64,000 nt of DNA from Bdellovibrionia bacterium (GTDB lineage Bacteria; Bdellovibrionota; Bdellovibrionia; Bdellovibrionales; JAGQZY01): positions 310,001 through 374,000 of the forward strand of contig JAUICP010000002.1 in the NCBI GenBank assembly GCA_030427805.1, in the 5' to 3' direction. Position numbers and translations under genes: made by a program. Shown here one piece after another: positions 28,846 to 37,798 of this stretch. The notes under the pieces are model-generated. The model was given only the letters and a program-made list of their open reading frames with translations. It had not been told where the DNA came from and ran no database searches. Numbering within the stretch: position 1 is the stretch's first letter; the number at the start of each line of letters is the position of its first letter.

Positions 28846-30318
28846 TTAATCAAAAGGGATTAAAAATCGAAAGCGCGTACCATGACCTTTTTGGGAATCC
28901 ACGTGAATCTTACCACCTTCTGCTTCGATGGTTTCTTTGACTGCCGCCATACCTAGACCTCGACCACTGGTTTCAGATATTTCTTCTCGAGTTGTCATAC
29001 CACATACGAAAATACTCTCTGCAATCTTCTGTCGAGACCATTCGTTTGCAGGATAACCCTCTTCCATTAATTTTTCTTTAAGGCTTTCAATATCGATACC
29101 TTGCCCGTCATCACTAATATTTAACCCTAACCAACCTTTACCGTTTCTGTTTACGAATTCGAAATGGACTTCTATTTTTCCTGTCTCCAATTTTCCTAGA
29201 GAAACCCGCTCTTCAGGAAGCTCTATCCCATGGTCAACACAGTTTAGAAAAACGTTTGTTAAAACATCTAGTATTGGTCGAAAACGATTAACTGGAACCC
29301 TCGTAGCGCCTCCTTGAAGAACAACTGTGACCTTCTTTTCCAGTTTATTAGCCAGTGACAAGATACTCATTTTAACTGGTAAAAAGAGTGCATTTAAAGT
29401 TTCCGTCTTGATCGAACTATAATAGAGATCTGTTAATTCTTCGTCTTGAACCTTCTCTACGATCGATTCAAGCCTTGCCATTGTGTTGACATCAATGAGC
29501 GCTGCAGCTTTTACAATCCTTCTCAAGGAACCTAAAAGAACGTCATTCTCTTCCTGAAACTGATGAAGCTTCGACTCTAAACTAAGGCCAATCTCATTTA
29601 CCAGCTCTACTAGCTCAGGCTTTGACATTTTGATGTGACTACATAAAACATCTTCTATATTATGAATGTAGCTAACTAATTCGGATGCAGAAAACAATGA
29701 AGCATTTCCCTTTAAGGTATGAAGAGTTCTTTGAAAGTTTTCAATGGATCCGCCAGAGGAGTACTCGTGATTCCATGTCTTCATTTGTAAATAGAGACGG
29801 CGAATTGAATTAATAAATGACTGAAAACTAACGGGGTCCGCAACAATACGTTGTATCATTTCAGCATGGGACTTGGCCTTATTCGCCTCTTCTTCGATAA
29901 CTCTAGTTTCGGTGAGGTCTCGAAGAAGAACAGCGAAACCTGAAAACCCAGGAACTTCTGGAGACAGCTCAAAATAAGAAATACGCATTTCACAATTCAA
30001 CTTTGGACTTCTCATTTCTTCCGGCAATAAATCAATTAAAGTCTGAAATTGAACAGTTTGATCTCGCAATAGGTCCAACAAAAGACTTATCGAGTCCTTG
30101 TCAGCTTCATTTATATTGAAGAACTTAAAAAAGTCCTGACCCTCTTTAGAGTTATCGAAATATTTCCAAAGGAGGGGCGAATAGGATTGAGTGAAATTGC
30201 CATGACTGTCGAAGCAAATATAACACTCACGTAAATGAGAACAAACTAATGATAGCGCATCATCCAGGGAATCCTTCCCATTTTCAAAAATATGATTGCT
30301 AATCTTAGTCGCCGACAT
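28846..30318 (-). CDS. CheA-like Hpt/GHKL histidine kinase with PAS-like input
   Basis: A 490-residue soluble kinase. Residues 25 to 140 look PAS-like. An Hpt domain carries the phosphoacceptor His200 in LHTLKGNASLF. A dimerisation stretch follows, then a CheA-type ATPase domain with N-box FLNCVDHGIELPEER, G1 SDDGQGID and G2 GRGLGMAAV. Unlike CheA, it lacks the CheW-coupling domain at the end and the P2 domain, so it does not look built for chemoreceptor arrays. It is the last gene of an operon with a CheX-like phosphatase and a CheY-like regulator (13-base gap to the CheX-like gene), which would be its natural partners. Confidence 0.8.
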   Translation of the reverse strand: MSATKISNHIFENGKDSLDDALSLVCSHLRECYICFDSHGNFTQSYSPLLWKYFDNSKEGQDFFKFFNINEADKDSISLLLDLLRDQTVQFQTLIDLLPEEMRSPKLNCEMRISYFELSPEVPGFSGFAVLLRDLTETRVIEEEANKAKSHAEMIQRIVADPVSFQSFINSIRRLYLQMKTWNHEYSSGGSIENFQRTLHTLKGNASLFSASELVSYIHNIEDVLCSHIKMSKPELVELVNEIGLSLESKLHQFQEENDVLLGSLRRIVKAAALIDVNTMARLESIVEKVQDEELTDLYYSSIKTETLNALFLPVKMSILSLANKLEKKVTVVLQGGATRVPVNRFRPILDVLTNVFLNCVDHGIELPEERVSLGKLETGKIEVHFEFVNRNGKGWLGLNISDDGQGIDIESLKEKLMEEGYPANEWSRQKIAESIFVCGMTTREEISETSGRGLGMAAVKETIEAEGGKIHVDSQKGHGTRFRFLIPFD

Positions 30319-30331
30319 ACCTATTCCTACA

Positions 30332-30850
30332 TTAAGCCGCTAAAAGGGTATCAATTCCTATTTTATGCAAATTCATTTCACACCAGAAAGATCCAAGTGG
30401 GCTATCTACTTTGAATAGTGATCTTTCACCACGAACACTGCTAAAGACCTCATGACAGTTACCAACCGTTACAACTGGCAAACACATCTGATATTCATAT
30501 TCGTGATTATTAAGATACTCTTTAATAATTCCATAAATCATATTTGTTAATTCAGCTACGGACTCGGAAGTCATTTTATCAGTCGTCGTTACTTCTTTTT
30601 TAAAAAACTGACAAAGGAGAGGAGTTAGAGTTTCGTATTCAAAATTAATCGAAAAAGTACCTTCAATACTGTCATCTCGCACAAGTCCAACAACGCCAGA
30701 AATATCTCTTTTGAGACCGTCCCGCATGGTCAATTCTAGCTCTTCACAAGAAACTTGAGTTCGCATAAATTTACTGAAGGTCTCTTTGATTGCTACTTCA
30801 ATGACACTATTTAGTTCTTCAATACTAATAATGGATTTGTTAGAATTCAC
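30332..30850 (-). CDS. CheX-like phosphatase-domain protein
   Basis: A 172-residue protein with the CheX/CheC-like fold: ISGVVGLVRDDSIEGTFSINF, then SVAELTNMIYGIIKEYL, which holds the E-x-x-N pair used to dephosphorylate CheY-P. The start is best taken as the GTG at 30850, since GGAGGAGGA lies 9 bases before it. The longer form from TTG 30880 would translate that ribosome site into a run of glycines. The TTG overlaps the regulator gene's TGA. Expected role: resets the neighbouring CheY-like protein. Confidence 0.7.
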   Translation of the reverse strand: MNSNKSIISIEELNSVIEVAIKETFSKFMRTQVSCEELELTMRDGLKRDISGVVGLVRDDSIEGTFSINFEYETLTPLLCQFFKKEVTTTDKMTSESVAELTNMIYGIIKEYLNNHEYEYQMCLPVVTVGNCHEVFSSVRGERSLFKVDSPLGSFWCEMNLHKIGIDTLLAA

Positions 30851-30876
30851 TTTTCCAAGTCCTCCTCCACCTTTTA

Positions 30877-31302
30877 TCAAGAAGCACTTGTTTCATTTTT
30901 AGCAAGATCCGATGAGAAAATTTCATTTATTTTTTCTTTCAAAATCTCTGCAGTGACAGGCTTAGACAGGAATCCATTAGCACCAGACTTCAGTGCATTC
31001 ACAATTTGACCTTTATCTCTTTCAGCAGAGATCATTAAGACTCTAATGTTATTGAAAATATCGTTTTCTCTGATAGCTCTTAAAACCTCTAAGCCATCTT
31101 TTTGCGGCATATTCCAATCTAGTAAAATGAGGTCCGGGAGATCTTGGTCTTCTTTGAGTCTTTCCAAGAGCTCTAGCGCAGCATCGCCACTTCCGGCTTC
31201 AGTAACCTTCGTAATTGACATTTCTTCTAAAAACTCGGTTAGTTTATTCCGAGCCATAATGGAATCTTCAACCATAAAGACATGTAAGCTCTCGAGATGC
31301 AT
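30877..31302 (-). CDS. CheY-like single-domain response regulator
   Basis: A 141-residue receiver protein without output domain. Acidic pocket FMVEDS near residue 10, phosphoacceptor Asp in LILLDWNMPQKDG, then LMISAERD (Ser in the Thr/Ser position) and GFLSKPV with the conserved Lys. GGAGGGG precedes the ATG. First gene of the CheY-CheX-CheA-like operon; it likely receives phosphate from the kinase at 28846 and is cleared by the CheX-like protein. The target is unknown. Confidence 0.88.
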   Translation of the reverse strand: MHLESLHVFMVEDSIMARNKLTEFLEEMSITKVTEAGSGDAALELLERLKEDQDLPDLILLDWNMPQKDGLEVLRAIRENDIFNNIRVLMISAERDKGQIVNALKSGANGFLSKPVTAEILKEKINEIFSSDLAKNETSAS

Positions 31303-31401
31303 AACCCCTCCCCATAGTTATAAATCGGAAATGACTTGTTTTTTCTGAACATCAAATAGTCGGAAGTGGGACCTTTTTACGGCCTCCGTTTCAAATAGAA
31401 A

Positions 31402-31423
31402 CAGGGAGGCAAGTGCCTCCCTG
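31402..31423 (-). terminator. Strong hairpin terminator after the PIN-PhoH gene
   Basis: A perfect 10-pair inverted repeat, CAGGGAGGCA and TGCCTCCCTG with a two-base turn, lies 33 bases past the PIN-PhoH stop. On the minus strand it is followed by TTTCTATTTG, a weak T stretch. It separates the PIN-PhoH gene from the CheY operon promoter region. Confidence 0.65.
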
Positions 31424-31456
31424 ACTTATATCTGGAATATTAAGCTTTGATTAAAA

Positions 31457-32776
31457 TCACATGATATTGGCGGCTAATTCTGCTAGCTGAGAACGCTCAC
31501 CTTTGCTCAAGGTAACATGGGCTGAAATGTCGTAGCCCTTAAATTTTTCAACCGAGTAAGTTAGTCCACTGTTTGCAGAATCAACATAAGGATTATCAAT
31601 TTGGTAACAATCCCCGGTGAGAACAACTTTTGTTCCCTGGCCAGCACGAGTAACAATAGTTTTAATCTCGTGAGGAGTTAAGTTTTGTGCTTCATCGACA
31701 ATCAAATACTGATTAGGAATACTTCTACCGCGTATATAGGTCAGAGGCTCGATGTTCAGCATTCCTTGATTCAGAAGTTCTTGAGCCCGACCAGCAGCCT
31801 TTTTATCGGCACCCATTAAAAACTCGACGTTATCGAAAATGGGTTGCATCCAAGGGTTGAGCTTTTGCTCCACATCTCCCGGAAGGTAACCAATGTCTCT
31901 ACCCATAGGAAAAATCGGACGACTCACTAAAAGTCTCTGAAATCGACCTTCATCAAGAGTCTTGTAAAGGCCAGCAGCCAGGGCCAAAAGAGTTTTTCCG
32001 GTACCGGCTTTGCCGACGAGAGAAACAAATAAAATATCGTCATTTAGGAGGCAGTCCATTGCAAAAGACTGTTCAACATTTCGCGGATGAATTCCCCAAA
32101 TTCCTTCTTTAGCGGCCAATAAGGGGAGAATTCCACCCTGCTTGTCATCAAAACGCCCAACGGCCGAGTGATTCGGATTTGAAGAGTCTTTCATAATGAC
32201 GTATTGATTGGCCTTGAGGCGCATCTCTTCTGTCGCGGCTAAAAACTTATCGCTGTAAAAACTATTGATCGTTTCGGGGTCAACTTCGAGTTCAACCTTA
32301 CCTGCATACATTTCTTCAAAAGAAACTTTTTCTGGCTCGAAATCTCTCGCGTTAATTCCGAAGACATCCGCTTTAATTCGAAGATTAATATCTTTTGAAA
32401 CAAGCTCTACGATCGCATCGGGCTGATCCTTTTTTAGAGCCATTGCTGTCATTAAAATACGATTGTCGGCCTTTGATTCGTGAAGTTCTGGCGGCAATCC
32501 TTCGACCTGTCGATCTCCATCAATGATGAGCTCACTCCCACCATCTTCAAGCTTCACTCCCTTTGCCAAACTCCCCTTGCCACGCAAAACATCGATAAAT
32601 CGACTAAAGTGTCGTGCATTTCTCCCGTTTTCTCCAAGGTCCCTCTTGAAACGGTCGATTTCTTCAATAACCGAAATAGGAATATGAACCTCTGCGTCCT
32701 TAAACTTTTTTATGGCCAGAGCGTCGAAAAGAATCACATTCGTATCTACTACAACGATTCGCTTTTTTTCTGCCAA
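31457..32776 (-). CDS. PIN-domain/PhoH ATPase (PhoH2-like)
   Basis: A 439-residue fusion. The N-terminal PIN nuclease fold carries VVDTNVILFD, EEIDRFK and SKDINLRIKA with the acidic residues that bind metal. A linker follows, then a PhoH ATPase with Walker A GKAGTGKTLLAL, RPIFPMGRDIGYLPGD and DEAQNLTPHE (Walker B). PhoH2-type proteins are reported as RNA helicase/ribonucleases; the family is widespread and often near RNA-decay genes. The start is TTG with GGAGGA 6 bases before it. It stands alone on the minus strand and ends at a strong hairpin. Confidence 0.9.
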   Translation of the reverse strand: MAEKKRIVVVDTNVILFDALAIKKFKDAEVHIPISVIEEIDRFKRDLGENGRNARHFSRFIDVLRGKGSLAKGVKLEDGGSELIIDGDRQVEGLPPELHESKADNRILMTAMALKKDQPDAIVELVSKDINLRIKADVFGINARDFEPEKVSFEEMYAGKVELEVDPETINSFYSDKFLAATEEMRLKANQYVIMKDSSNPNHSAVGRFDDKQGGILPLLAAKEGIWGIHPRNVEQSFAMDCLLNDDILFVSLVGKAGTGKTLLALAAGLYKTLDEGRFQRLLVSRPIFPMGRDIGYLPGDVEQKLNPWMQPIFDNVEFLMGADKKAAGRAQELLNQGMLNIEPLTYIRGRSIPNQYLIVDEAQNLTPHEIKTIVTRAGQGTKVVLTGDCYQIDNPYVDSANSGLTYSVEKFKGYDISAHVTLSKGERSQLAELAANIM

Positions 32777-32902
32777 TCCCGTCCTCCTGTTAGGTGATCG
32801 TGCATCATGCTGTATTCATTGCATTACATAAGTCGAGTTCTGTATAGGCATTTTTCAGAGTCTGTAAGAAAACGAACAAGGACCGTATGCGTCGAATTCA
32901 GG

Positions 32903-33493
32903 CTATTTAGAGAAGATTTTAAGTAATTCAGAAGCAAGTTGGGCCGCCCCTAGGAGACCTAAAAGGAAAAACACAAACTTTTTCAAGGGAGACATTGGCC
33001 TCTCCCCCTCCTTTAAAGTTCTCAAGGGAATCTGATGTTTGGGGCAAAGTCTGGGGATATCGCTTTGAAAGTCGCCCTTGGGGCAAACATAAATTGAATG
33101 GTGCGGAGTCGACAATTCACTCTGCTCCTGAAGAGCTTTCTTATGCTCATCTTTTATTTTTACTTCTAAGCCAGTTCTGCTGGGGAAATCTTGTTCGTAG
33201 TAGTACTCATGATCCGTGTCGGACTCAAAATTTTCGGGAATCGGACTCAATCCCATGGGCACAATGATCCCATTGAGCTCTTTAATGCGATTGGTAAAAA
33301 TCACGAGGGCCAGATTCGTGTTGGCTTGATAGGTTTCAATTTCACCAGGTTTGGCATTTTGATAAAAGTTTTCATCCGGGTCAGCACTGACCACCTCAAA
33401 GTTGAGGATTCCTTGGTCCTCGAGCATTTGGCTGAGGAGCTTTATATCCCGGAGACTGAGAGGCCCCAGGCGAATACCCATCTCTCTCGACAT
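32903..33493 (-). CDS. Unknown protein with C-terminal membrane anchor
   Basis: A 196-residue protein. Residues 1 to 130 are soluble (MSREMGIRLGPLSLRDIKLL and several acidic stretches). A small Cys/His region (YVCPKGDF, PRLCPKHQIPL) could bind zinc as a CxC-like rubredoxin-type knuckle. The last 30 residues form a hydrophobic helix (FVFFLLGLLGAAQLASELL), so it may be tail-anchored in the inner membrane with its bulk in the cytosol. ATG 33493 has GAGGT 5 bases upstream. I do not recognise the family. It is divergent from the carotenoid gene. Confidence 0.6.
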   Translation of the reverse strand: MSREMGIRLGPLSLRDIKLLSQMLEDQGILNFEVVSADPDENFYQNAKPGEIETYQANTNLALVIFTNRIKELNGIIVPMGLSPIPENFESDTDHEYYYEQDFPSRTGLEVKIKDEHKKALQEQSELSTPHHSIYVCPKGDFQSDIPRLCPKHQIPLRTLKEGERPMSPLKKFVFFLLGLLGAAQLASELLKIFSK

Positions 33494-33601
33494 CAATCAC
33501 CTCGTCCATGGCACCTCATTTTTGGCGCCTAACGTCAATTCAAGGTCTTTTGAACTGACAGAGCTTCCCCACCACCATAAAAGAATTAAGGGAGTTTGAA
33601 T

Positions 33602-34447
33602 ATGAAAATATTAAGTCGCAGTTTCCTTCAAAAATTGAGTTTTGCCTTATTCGCTCTTGTGACGGCCCTTTCCATCATAGGCTTTGGAACTTTTGGACAA
33701 TACCCCCAACTCTTGAGTCAATTCCCGTGGGCTGTTGAAATTTACGGACGGGCCTACCAAATGTTTGCCCAGGGGCATACACTTCTCGCTTTTTTAGCGG
33801 CCCTCTTTTTACTTGTTAGATACACCGGCTTTCGCTGGATCGCTCCCTTCTTTGCCATTTACCTAATTAGTTTTCTTGCAGAGTTGGGAGGAACTTCAAT
33901 TGGAATTCCGTTTGGTAAATATGAGTACCAACCCTTGCTCGGTTATAAAATTGTCGACCACGTTCCTCTACTCGTTCCAACAAGTTGGTTTGTTATGTCG
34001 ATGATGGCCTATGGAACATGCTCCTACTTTTTTAAAAACAAAGCATGGGCTCGAGTTTTAGGGGGTGCGCTTATGGTGACGGCCTGGGATTTCGCATTAG
34101 ACCCAGCCATGAGCTATACCGCCGGTTATTGGGTATGGGAATCTCCTGGACACTACTATGGAATGCCCTTTTTTAATCCTATTGGCTGGATGATTACGAG
34201 TTCAATTATTATGATCGCTTTAGAGCTTCTCAAAGTTCACAAATGGATTACGCAAATCCCTGTTGAGAAAACGACCCACCTTTACTTACTCAATGCTCTT
34301 TTGCCGTTTGCCATGCTTGTGGTCAGTGGAGTTTGGGGAGCTGCGCTGGTCGCCGCAGTTCTTATTCTTGGAGTTATCTATCTTTTGAGAGGACTTTCAG
34401 GAAGACAGCTCTCAGTTTTTCCGAGAGCTGCCAACTTTAGAAATTAA
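33602..34447 (+). CDS. cruF: CruF-family carotenoid biosynthesis protein
   Basis: A 281-residue inner-membrane protein with seven or so helices. The blocks FLAELGGTSIGIPFGKYEY, LGYKIVDHVPLLVPTSWFVM and TAWDFALDPAMSYTAGYWVW are the hallmark of the DUF422/CruF family of carotenoid 1,2-hydratases (also bisanhydrobacterioruberin hydratase). It would add water to the end of an acyclic or monocyclic carotenoid. No other carotenoid gene is in the window, so the substrate is open. ATG 33602 with GGGAG 7 bases upstream is preferred over TTG 33596. It abuts the convergent prolyl oligopeptidase gene with no intergenic base. Confidence 0.85.
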   Translation: MKILSRSFLQKLSFALFALVTALSIIGFGTFGQYPQLLSQFPWAVEIYGRAYQMFAQGHTLLAFLAALFLLVRYTGFRWIAPFFAIYLISFLAELGGTSIGIPFGKYEYQPLLGYKIVDHVPLLVPTSWFVMSMMAYGTCSYFFKNKAWARVLGGALMVTAWDFALDPAMSYTAGYWVWESPGHYYGMPFFNPIGWMITSSIIMIALELLKVHKWITQIPVEKTTHLYLLNALLPFAMLVVSGVWGAALVAAVLILGVIYLLRGLSGRQLSVFPRAANFRN

Positions 34448-36559
34448 CTACTTTGAATTTTCTCGCAACATTTGGTCGAGATAAACGTATTCAAGGGCAG
34501 TCATCTTCGCTCTTTGCTTATTATTAGCACTAGCGGAATGGCCTCCTTCAGTATTTTCATAGTAGTAGTGACCGAATCCAAATTCGTCCATTTTGGCGGC
34601 CATCTTTCGAGCATGACCCGGGTGAACTCGATCATCTTTGGTTGAAGTAATAAAGAAAATTTCGGGATATTTCTTGCCTGCTTCAAGGTTGTGATAAGGC
34701 GAATAAGAAAGAAGTGACTTCCTCATTTCAGGCTTATCAGGATCTCCGTACTCACCCATCCAACTCGCACCAGCAAGGAGTTTCGAATAACGAATCATAT
34801 CCAAAAGGGGTACCTGACAAATGACCGCCTTAAAGAGAGACGGTTTTTTCACAGCACTTGCACCAACAAGAAGTCCACCATTAGAACCACCCTTGATCCC
34901 TAGATGATTCGTGCTCGTAATTTTCTTACGGATTAAATCCTCACCAACAGAAATAAAGTCATTGAAGGCGACATGGCGATTTTGCTTAAGAGCAGCCTGG
35001 TGCCATCGAGGTCCGTACTCGCCACCACCTCGAATATTAGCAACGGCAAGAACTCCGCCACGCTCGAGCCAAATTTTTCCTGCTGTCGACCAATAAAATG
35101 GAGAAAGCGAAACTTCAAAACCACCGTAACCATAGAGAAGGGTTGGGTTCTTTGAGTCGAGCTTTATATTTTTAGGGTGAATCAGAAAGTAAGGGACCTT
35201 AGTTCCATCGAAACTCTTGGCAAACTCTTGCTTTACAACGAGATCCTTTGAGCTAAAGCGTTCAGCCTGACTTTTTACTGTTTTAATTCCATTTTTTTCT
35301 GACGAATAAAGCACCTTAATGGGATCCAAAAAGCCTGTCATGTATACATAAAAGTCATTATGTTTCGCACTTGAAGTAAGGATTCTCGCATTAACGTTTT
35401 TATCGATATCGAGAAGTGATTTAACAAATTGATTCGACTTAAGCTCAAATTTAAAAATTCGGCTCTTTACGTCGACCATTTCTTCTACCAATAAATAATC
35501 TTTCGTAGAGCTAACCCCTTTAAGCGCTGACTTTTCAGAAGGTACGTAAATTTCCTGAACCTTATAGGAGCCTTCTTTAAGAAGCGGGTCCATCTCAACA
35601 GCTAACAAAGAGCCCTGTGCATAGTCTTTCGAATTGATCTTCCAAGGTTTTCTTAAACTAATGATAAAGTGACCTTTGAATTCACTTTTAAACTCAATAC
35701 TTTCAGGGAGTTCAATCTTTTTTCGAAAGCCTTTTAAGTCCGTCACCGTCAGCTCACTGGTGTAAAACGTCTTGCTCACACCGAGATAAAGGTACTTTTT
35801 AGGCGAATCAAAGTTTCTAAAAGCCCACACCATCATGTGCTTTTTATCTCCTTCAAAAAGAACCGGAGCTTTAGATAGATCATTACCGCGCTTATAGACT
35901 CGAAGAGTTCTAGGGTAACCTGAGTCAGTGAGAGTTCCCTCTCCGAAGTTAGTTCCAACAATCACGGTGTCTTTATCGAACCAGGCCACATTCGACTTGG
36001 CCTCTTTGAGATAAAAACCATTTTTAACAAAAGACTGGGTCTTGATATCGAACTCTCTGACAACTACCGCGTCTTTACCACCACGAGAAAGACTGAGAAG
36101 ACATCTGTTGTATTCCGGCGGAAGACATTCAGCGCCCTTCCAGATCCAGTTTTCTTTTTCCTTCTTGGCCAACTGATCGAGATCTAAGATAACCGTCCAC
36201 TTAGGGCTTTTCTTATTATAGTCCTCAATAGAAGTTCGGCGCCAAAGCCCCCTGATATTTTTTTCGTCTTTCCAGAAATTAAATACTTGGCGATTGCGAA
36301 GACTTGCAAAAGGAATTCGATCCTTAGCTTCTAGGATTTTTAAAGCTTCATTGTAATAGGTATTGTAATTAGTTTTTGCTTGAAGCTGCGTTAAGGTCTT
36401 ATCATTTTTTTGCTTGACCCAATCGAGTGACTTTGGACTTTCAACTTCTTCGAGCCAAATATACTTGTCTTCAGGCACCTGAACCGGCTTGCTGTCCTTT
36501 GATTGGCAAGACACTAAAACAAAACTTAATACTAGGAATGAAATTAGAAACTTAGGCAC
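34448..36559 (-). CDS. Prolyl oligopeptidase-family (S9A) lipoprotein
   Basis: A 703-residue serine peptidase. It has a lipoprotein signal (FLVLSFVLVSC, Cys18), so it is anchored to a membrane facing the periplasm or outside. The beta-propeller domain spans about residues 70 to 420 and the alpha/beta hydrolase domain follows: catalytic Ser in GIKGGSNGGLLVGA, Asp in STKDDRVHPGH and His in TEGGHSASAN. GGFEVS and NIRGGGEYGPRWH form the oxyanion region. Prolyl oligopeptidases cut short proline-containing peptides, which suits peptide scavenging or predation. GTG start with AAGGGGG upstream. It converges on cruF with zero gap. Confidence 0.92.
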   Translation of the reverse strand: MPKFLISFLVLSFVLVSCQSKDSKPVQVPEDKYIWLEEVESPKSLDWVKQKNDKTLTQLQAKTNYNTYYNEALKILEAKDRIPFASLRNRQVFNFWKDEKNIRGLWRRTSIEDYNKKSPKWTVILDLDQLAKKEKENWIWKGAECLPPEYNRCLLSLSRGGKDAVVVREFDIKTQSFVKNGFYLKEAKSNVAWFDKDTVIVGTNFGEGTLTDSGYPRTLRVYKRGNDLSKAPVLFEGDKKHMMVWAFRNFDSPKKYLYLGVSKTFYTSELTVTDLKGFRKKIELPESIEFKSEFKGHFIISLRKPWKINSKDYAQGSLLAVEMDPLLKEGSYKVQEIYVPSEKSALKGVSSTKDYLLVEEMVDVKSRIFKFELKSNQFVKSLLDIDKNVNARILTSSAKHNDFYVYMTGFLDPIKVLYSSEKNGIKTVKSQAERFSSKDLVVKQEFAKSFDGTKVPYFLIHPKNIKLDSKNPTLLYGYGGFEVSLSPFYWSTAGKIWLERGGVLAVANIRGGGEYGPRWHQAALKQNRHVAFNDFISVGEDLIRKKITSTNHLGIKGGSNGGLLVGASAVKKPSLFKAVICQVPLLDMIRYSKLLAGASWMGEYGDPDKPEMRKSLLSYSPYHNLEAGKKYPEIFFITSTKDDRVHPGHARKMAAKMDEFGFGHYYYENTEGGHSASANNKQRAKMTALEYVYLDQMLRENSK

Positions 36560-36614
36560 TTTACCCCCTTGGTCAATGTCCCAAGAGGCTAAACTAGTGG
36601 CCTTTGATCACAAG

Positions 36615-37715
36615 TCAATGCTCTTTCAGGTTCAGCCAGATAGATTTACTGTAAAATCCCAACCGAACATTCAAAGAATTTTTCAGATTCGCAGGGAAAG
36701 AATCTTCAAGGGGATTTTTGATGTAATTTTTATAGAAAGGTTCGTGAAATTCCCTAGGAAATTGTTCTAATGACCATTTGAGACGCTCGTCATCGTGAAG
36801 CTGTATCGAGTCAACAAGTCCAACGAAAGAATTCATAGACTTTGCTACTCGCAACTTCTCTTTCAAGATTTGCTGACGAGTTTCTAATGGCACTTCATGA
36901 AAGAGAAAGGTTGATAGGACTGCGTCAAACGAGTTCTCTTTGAATGGAAGATCCTCGGCCATTCCTTGAATAAAATTAATCTTGTCATCGCCACGAAATA
37001 TCTCCCGGGCTTGCTCAAGATAGGGCCCACTCAAGTCGAGACAGGTAATCTGCGCCTTGGGATAGGCAGCTCGCAACCACCATGCACTGGATCCAGCACC
37101 ACAAGCGACATCTAAAAAATGCAGTCCGTAGCCATCCCCAGAAAATGTCTCCTTCAAGGGGCGTATAATAATTCTTCGCATGGGATCGGCCATGCCTTTA
37201 AACAACAATTCAACTTGATGGCTATATATTTTCGCTGACTGCTTACTCAGGTAACCATCCTTTTGGTAATGGAAATTTCGCTGATAATATTCTGGAAGAC
37301 TCGCCAAGTGCTCACTAGCTTCCGTCGAAAAACTTTTGTGATTCTTACTCCGCTTGCGCAATGACAGTTCTATCGCGTCGACCATAATACTTCCCCAGCG
37401 ACGAAAGTGCCTTCCGGGCGTTTCAGGCATTAGACTTTTGGGCGCCCAATAGCCACGGCTAAAGTCCCTGCTATCTTCATCAATTAACTCCTCTGCCTTT
37501 TTGAGAAAGTAGGATCTCAATTCTTCTGGAGGACTTTTTACAGATAGACTCCCCTTAACGATGGCAGCATCAATGAGCGGCAAAGGGAGGGACTCAATAA
37601 AATAGAGCAAGCTCCGTCCGCTCGTGTAGATACGACTCATCTGGTATTTTAATTTTTCACTATTCAAAGGCGAAATCATAGAACCTAGTTTATAATATAT
37701 TGAACGATCTTGCAA
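36615..37715 (-). CDS. SAM-dependent methyltransferase with helical N-terminal domain
   Basis: A 366-residue protein. Residues 1 to 180 are helical and unlike known domains that I can name. The SAM domain starts near residue 195 with FLDVACGAGSSAWWLRA, ITCLDLSGPYLEQAREIF, FIQGMAEDLPFKENSFDAVLS and FLFHEVPLE, which is a normal methyltransferase_11/25 pattern. The substrate is unknown. TTG 37715 is the longest start (AGGA 7 bases upstream); ATG 37679, with TAGG upstream, is an alternative that loses 12 residues. It is the upstream neighbour of the prolyl oligopeptidase gene on the same strand, with a 55-base gap. Confidence 0.75.
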   Translation of the reverse strand: MQDRSIYYKLGSMISPLNSEKLKYQMSRIYTSGRSLLYFIESLPLPLIDAAIVKGSLSVKSPPEELRSYFLKKAEELIDEDSRDFSRGYWAPKSLMPETPGRHFRRWGSIMVDAIELSLRKRSKNHKSFSTEASEHLASLPEYYQRNFHYQKDGYLSKQSAKIYSHQVELLFKGMADPMRRIIIRPLKETFSGDGYGLHFLDVACGAGSSAWWLRAAYPKAQITCLDLSGPYLEQAREIFRGDDKINFIQGMAEDLPFKENSFDAVLSTFLFHEVPLETRQQILKEKLRVAKSMNSFVGLVDSIQLHDDERLKWSLEQFPREFHEPFYKNYIKNPLEDSFPANLKNSLNVRLGFYSKSIWLNLKEH

Positions 37716-37798
37716 TCTATATCCTAAATAATTGTTTTTACTATAATTTAATCAAAAGTATTAGTTTAATTATATTTAAACTTACTCCGTCAAGAGGG

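Noticed and set aside
30850-30880. Glycine-rich start of the CheX-like protein
   Set aside because: The run of Gly is the translation of the ribosome-binding site GGAGGAGGA; the GTG at 30850 is the better start.
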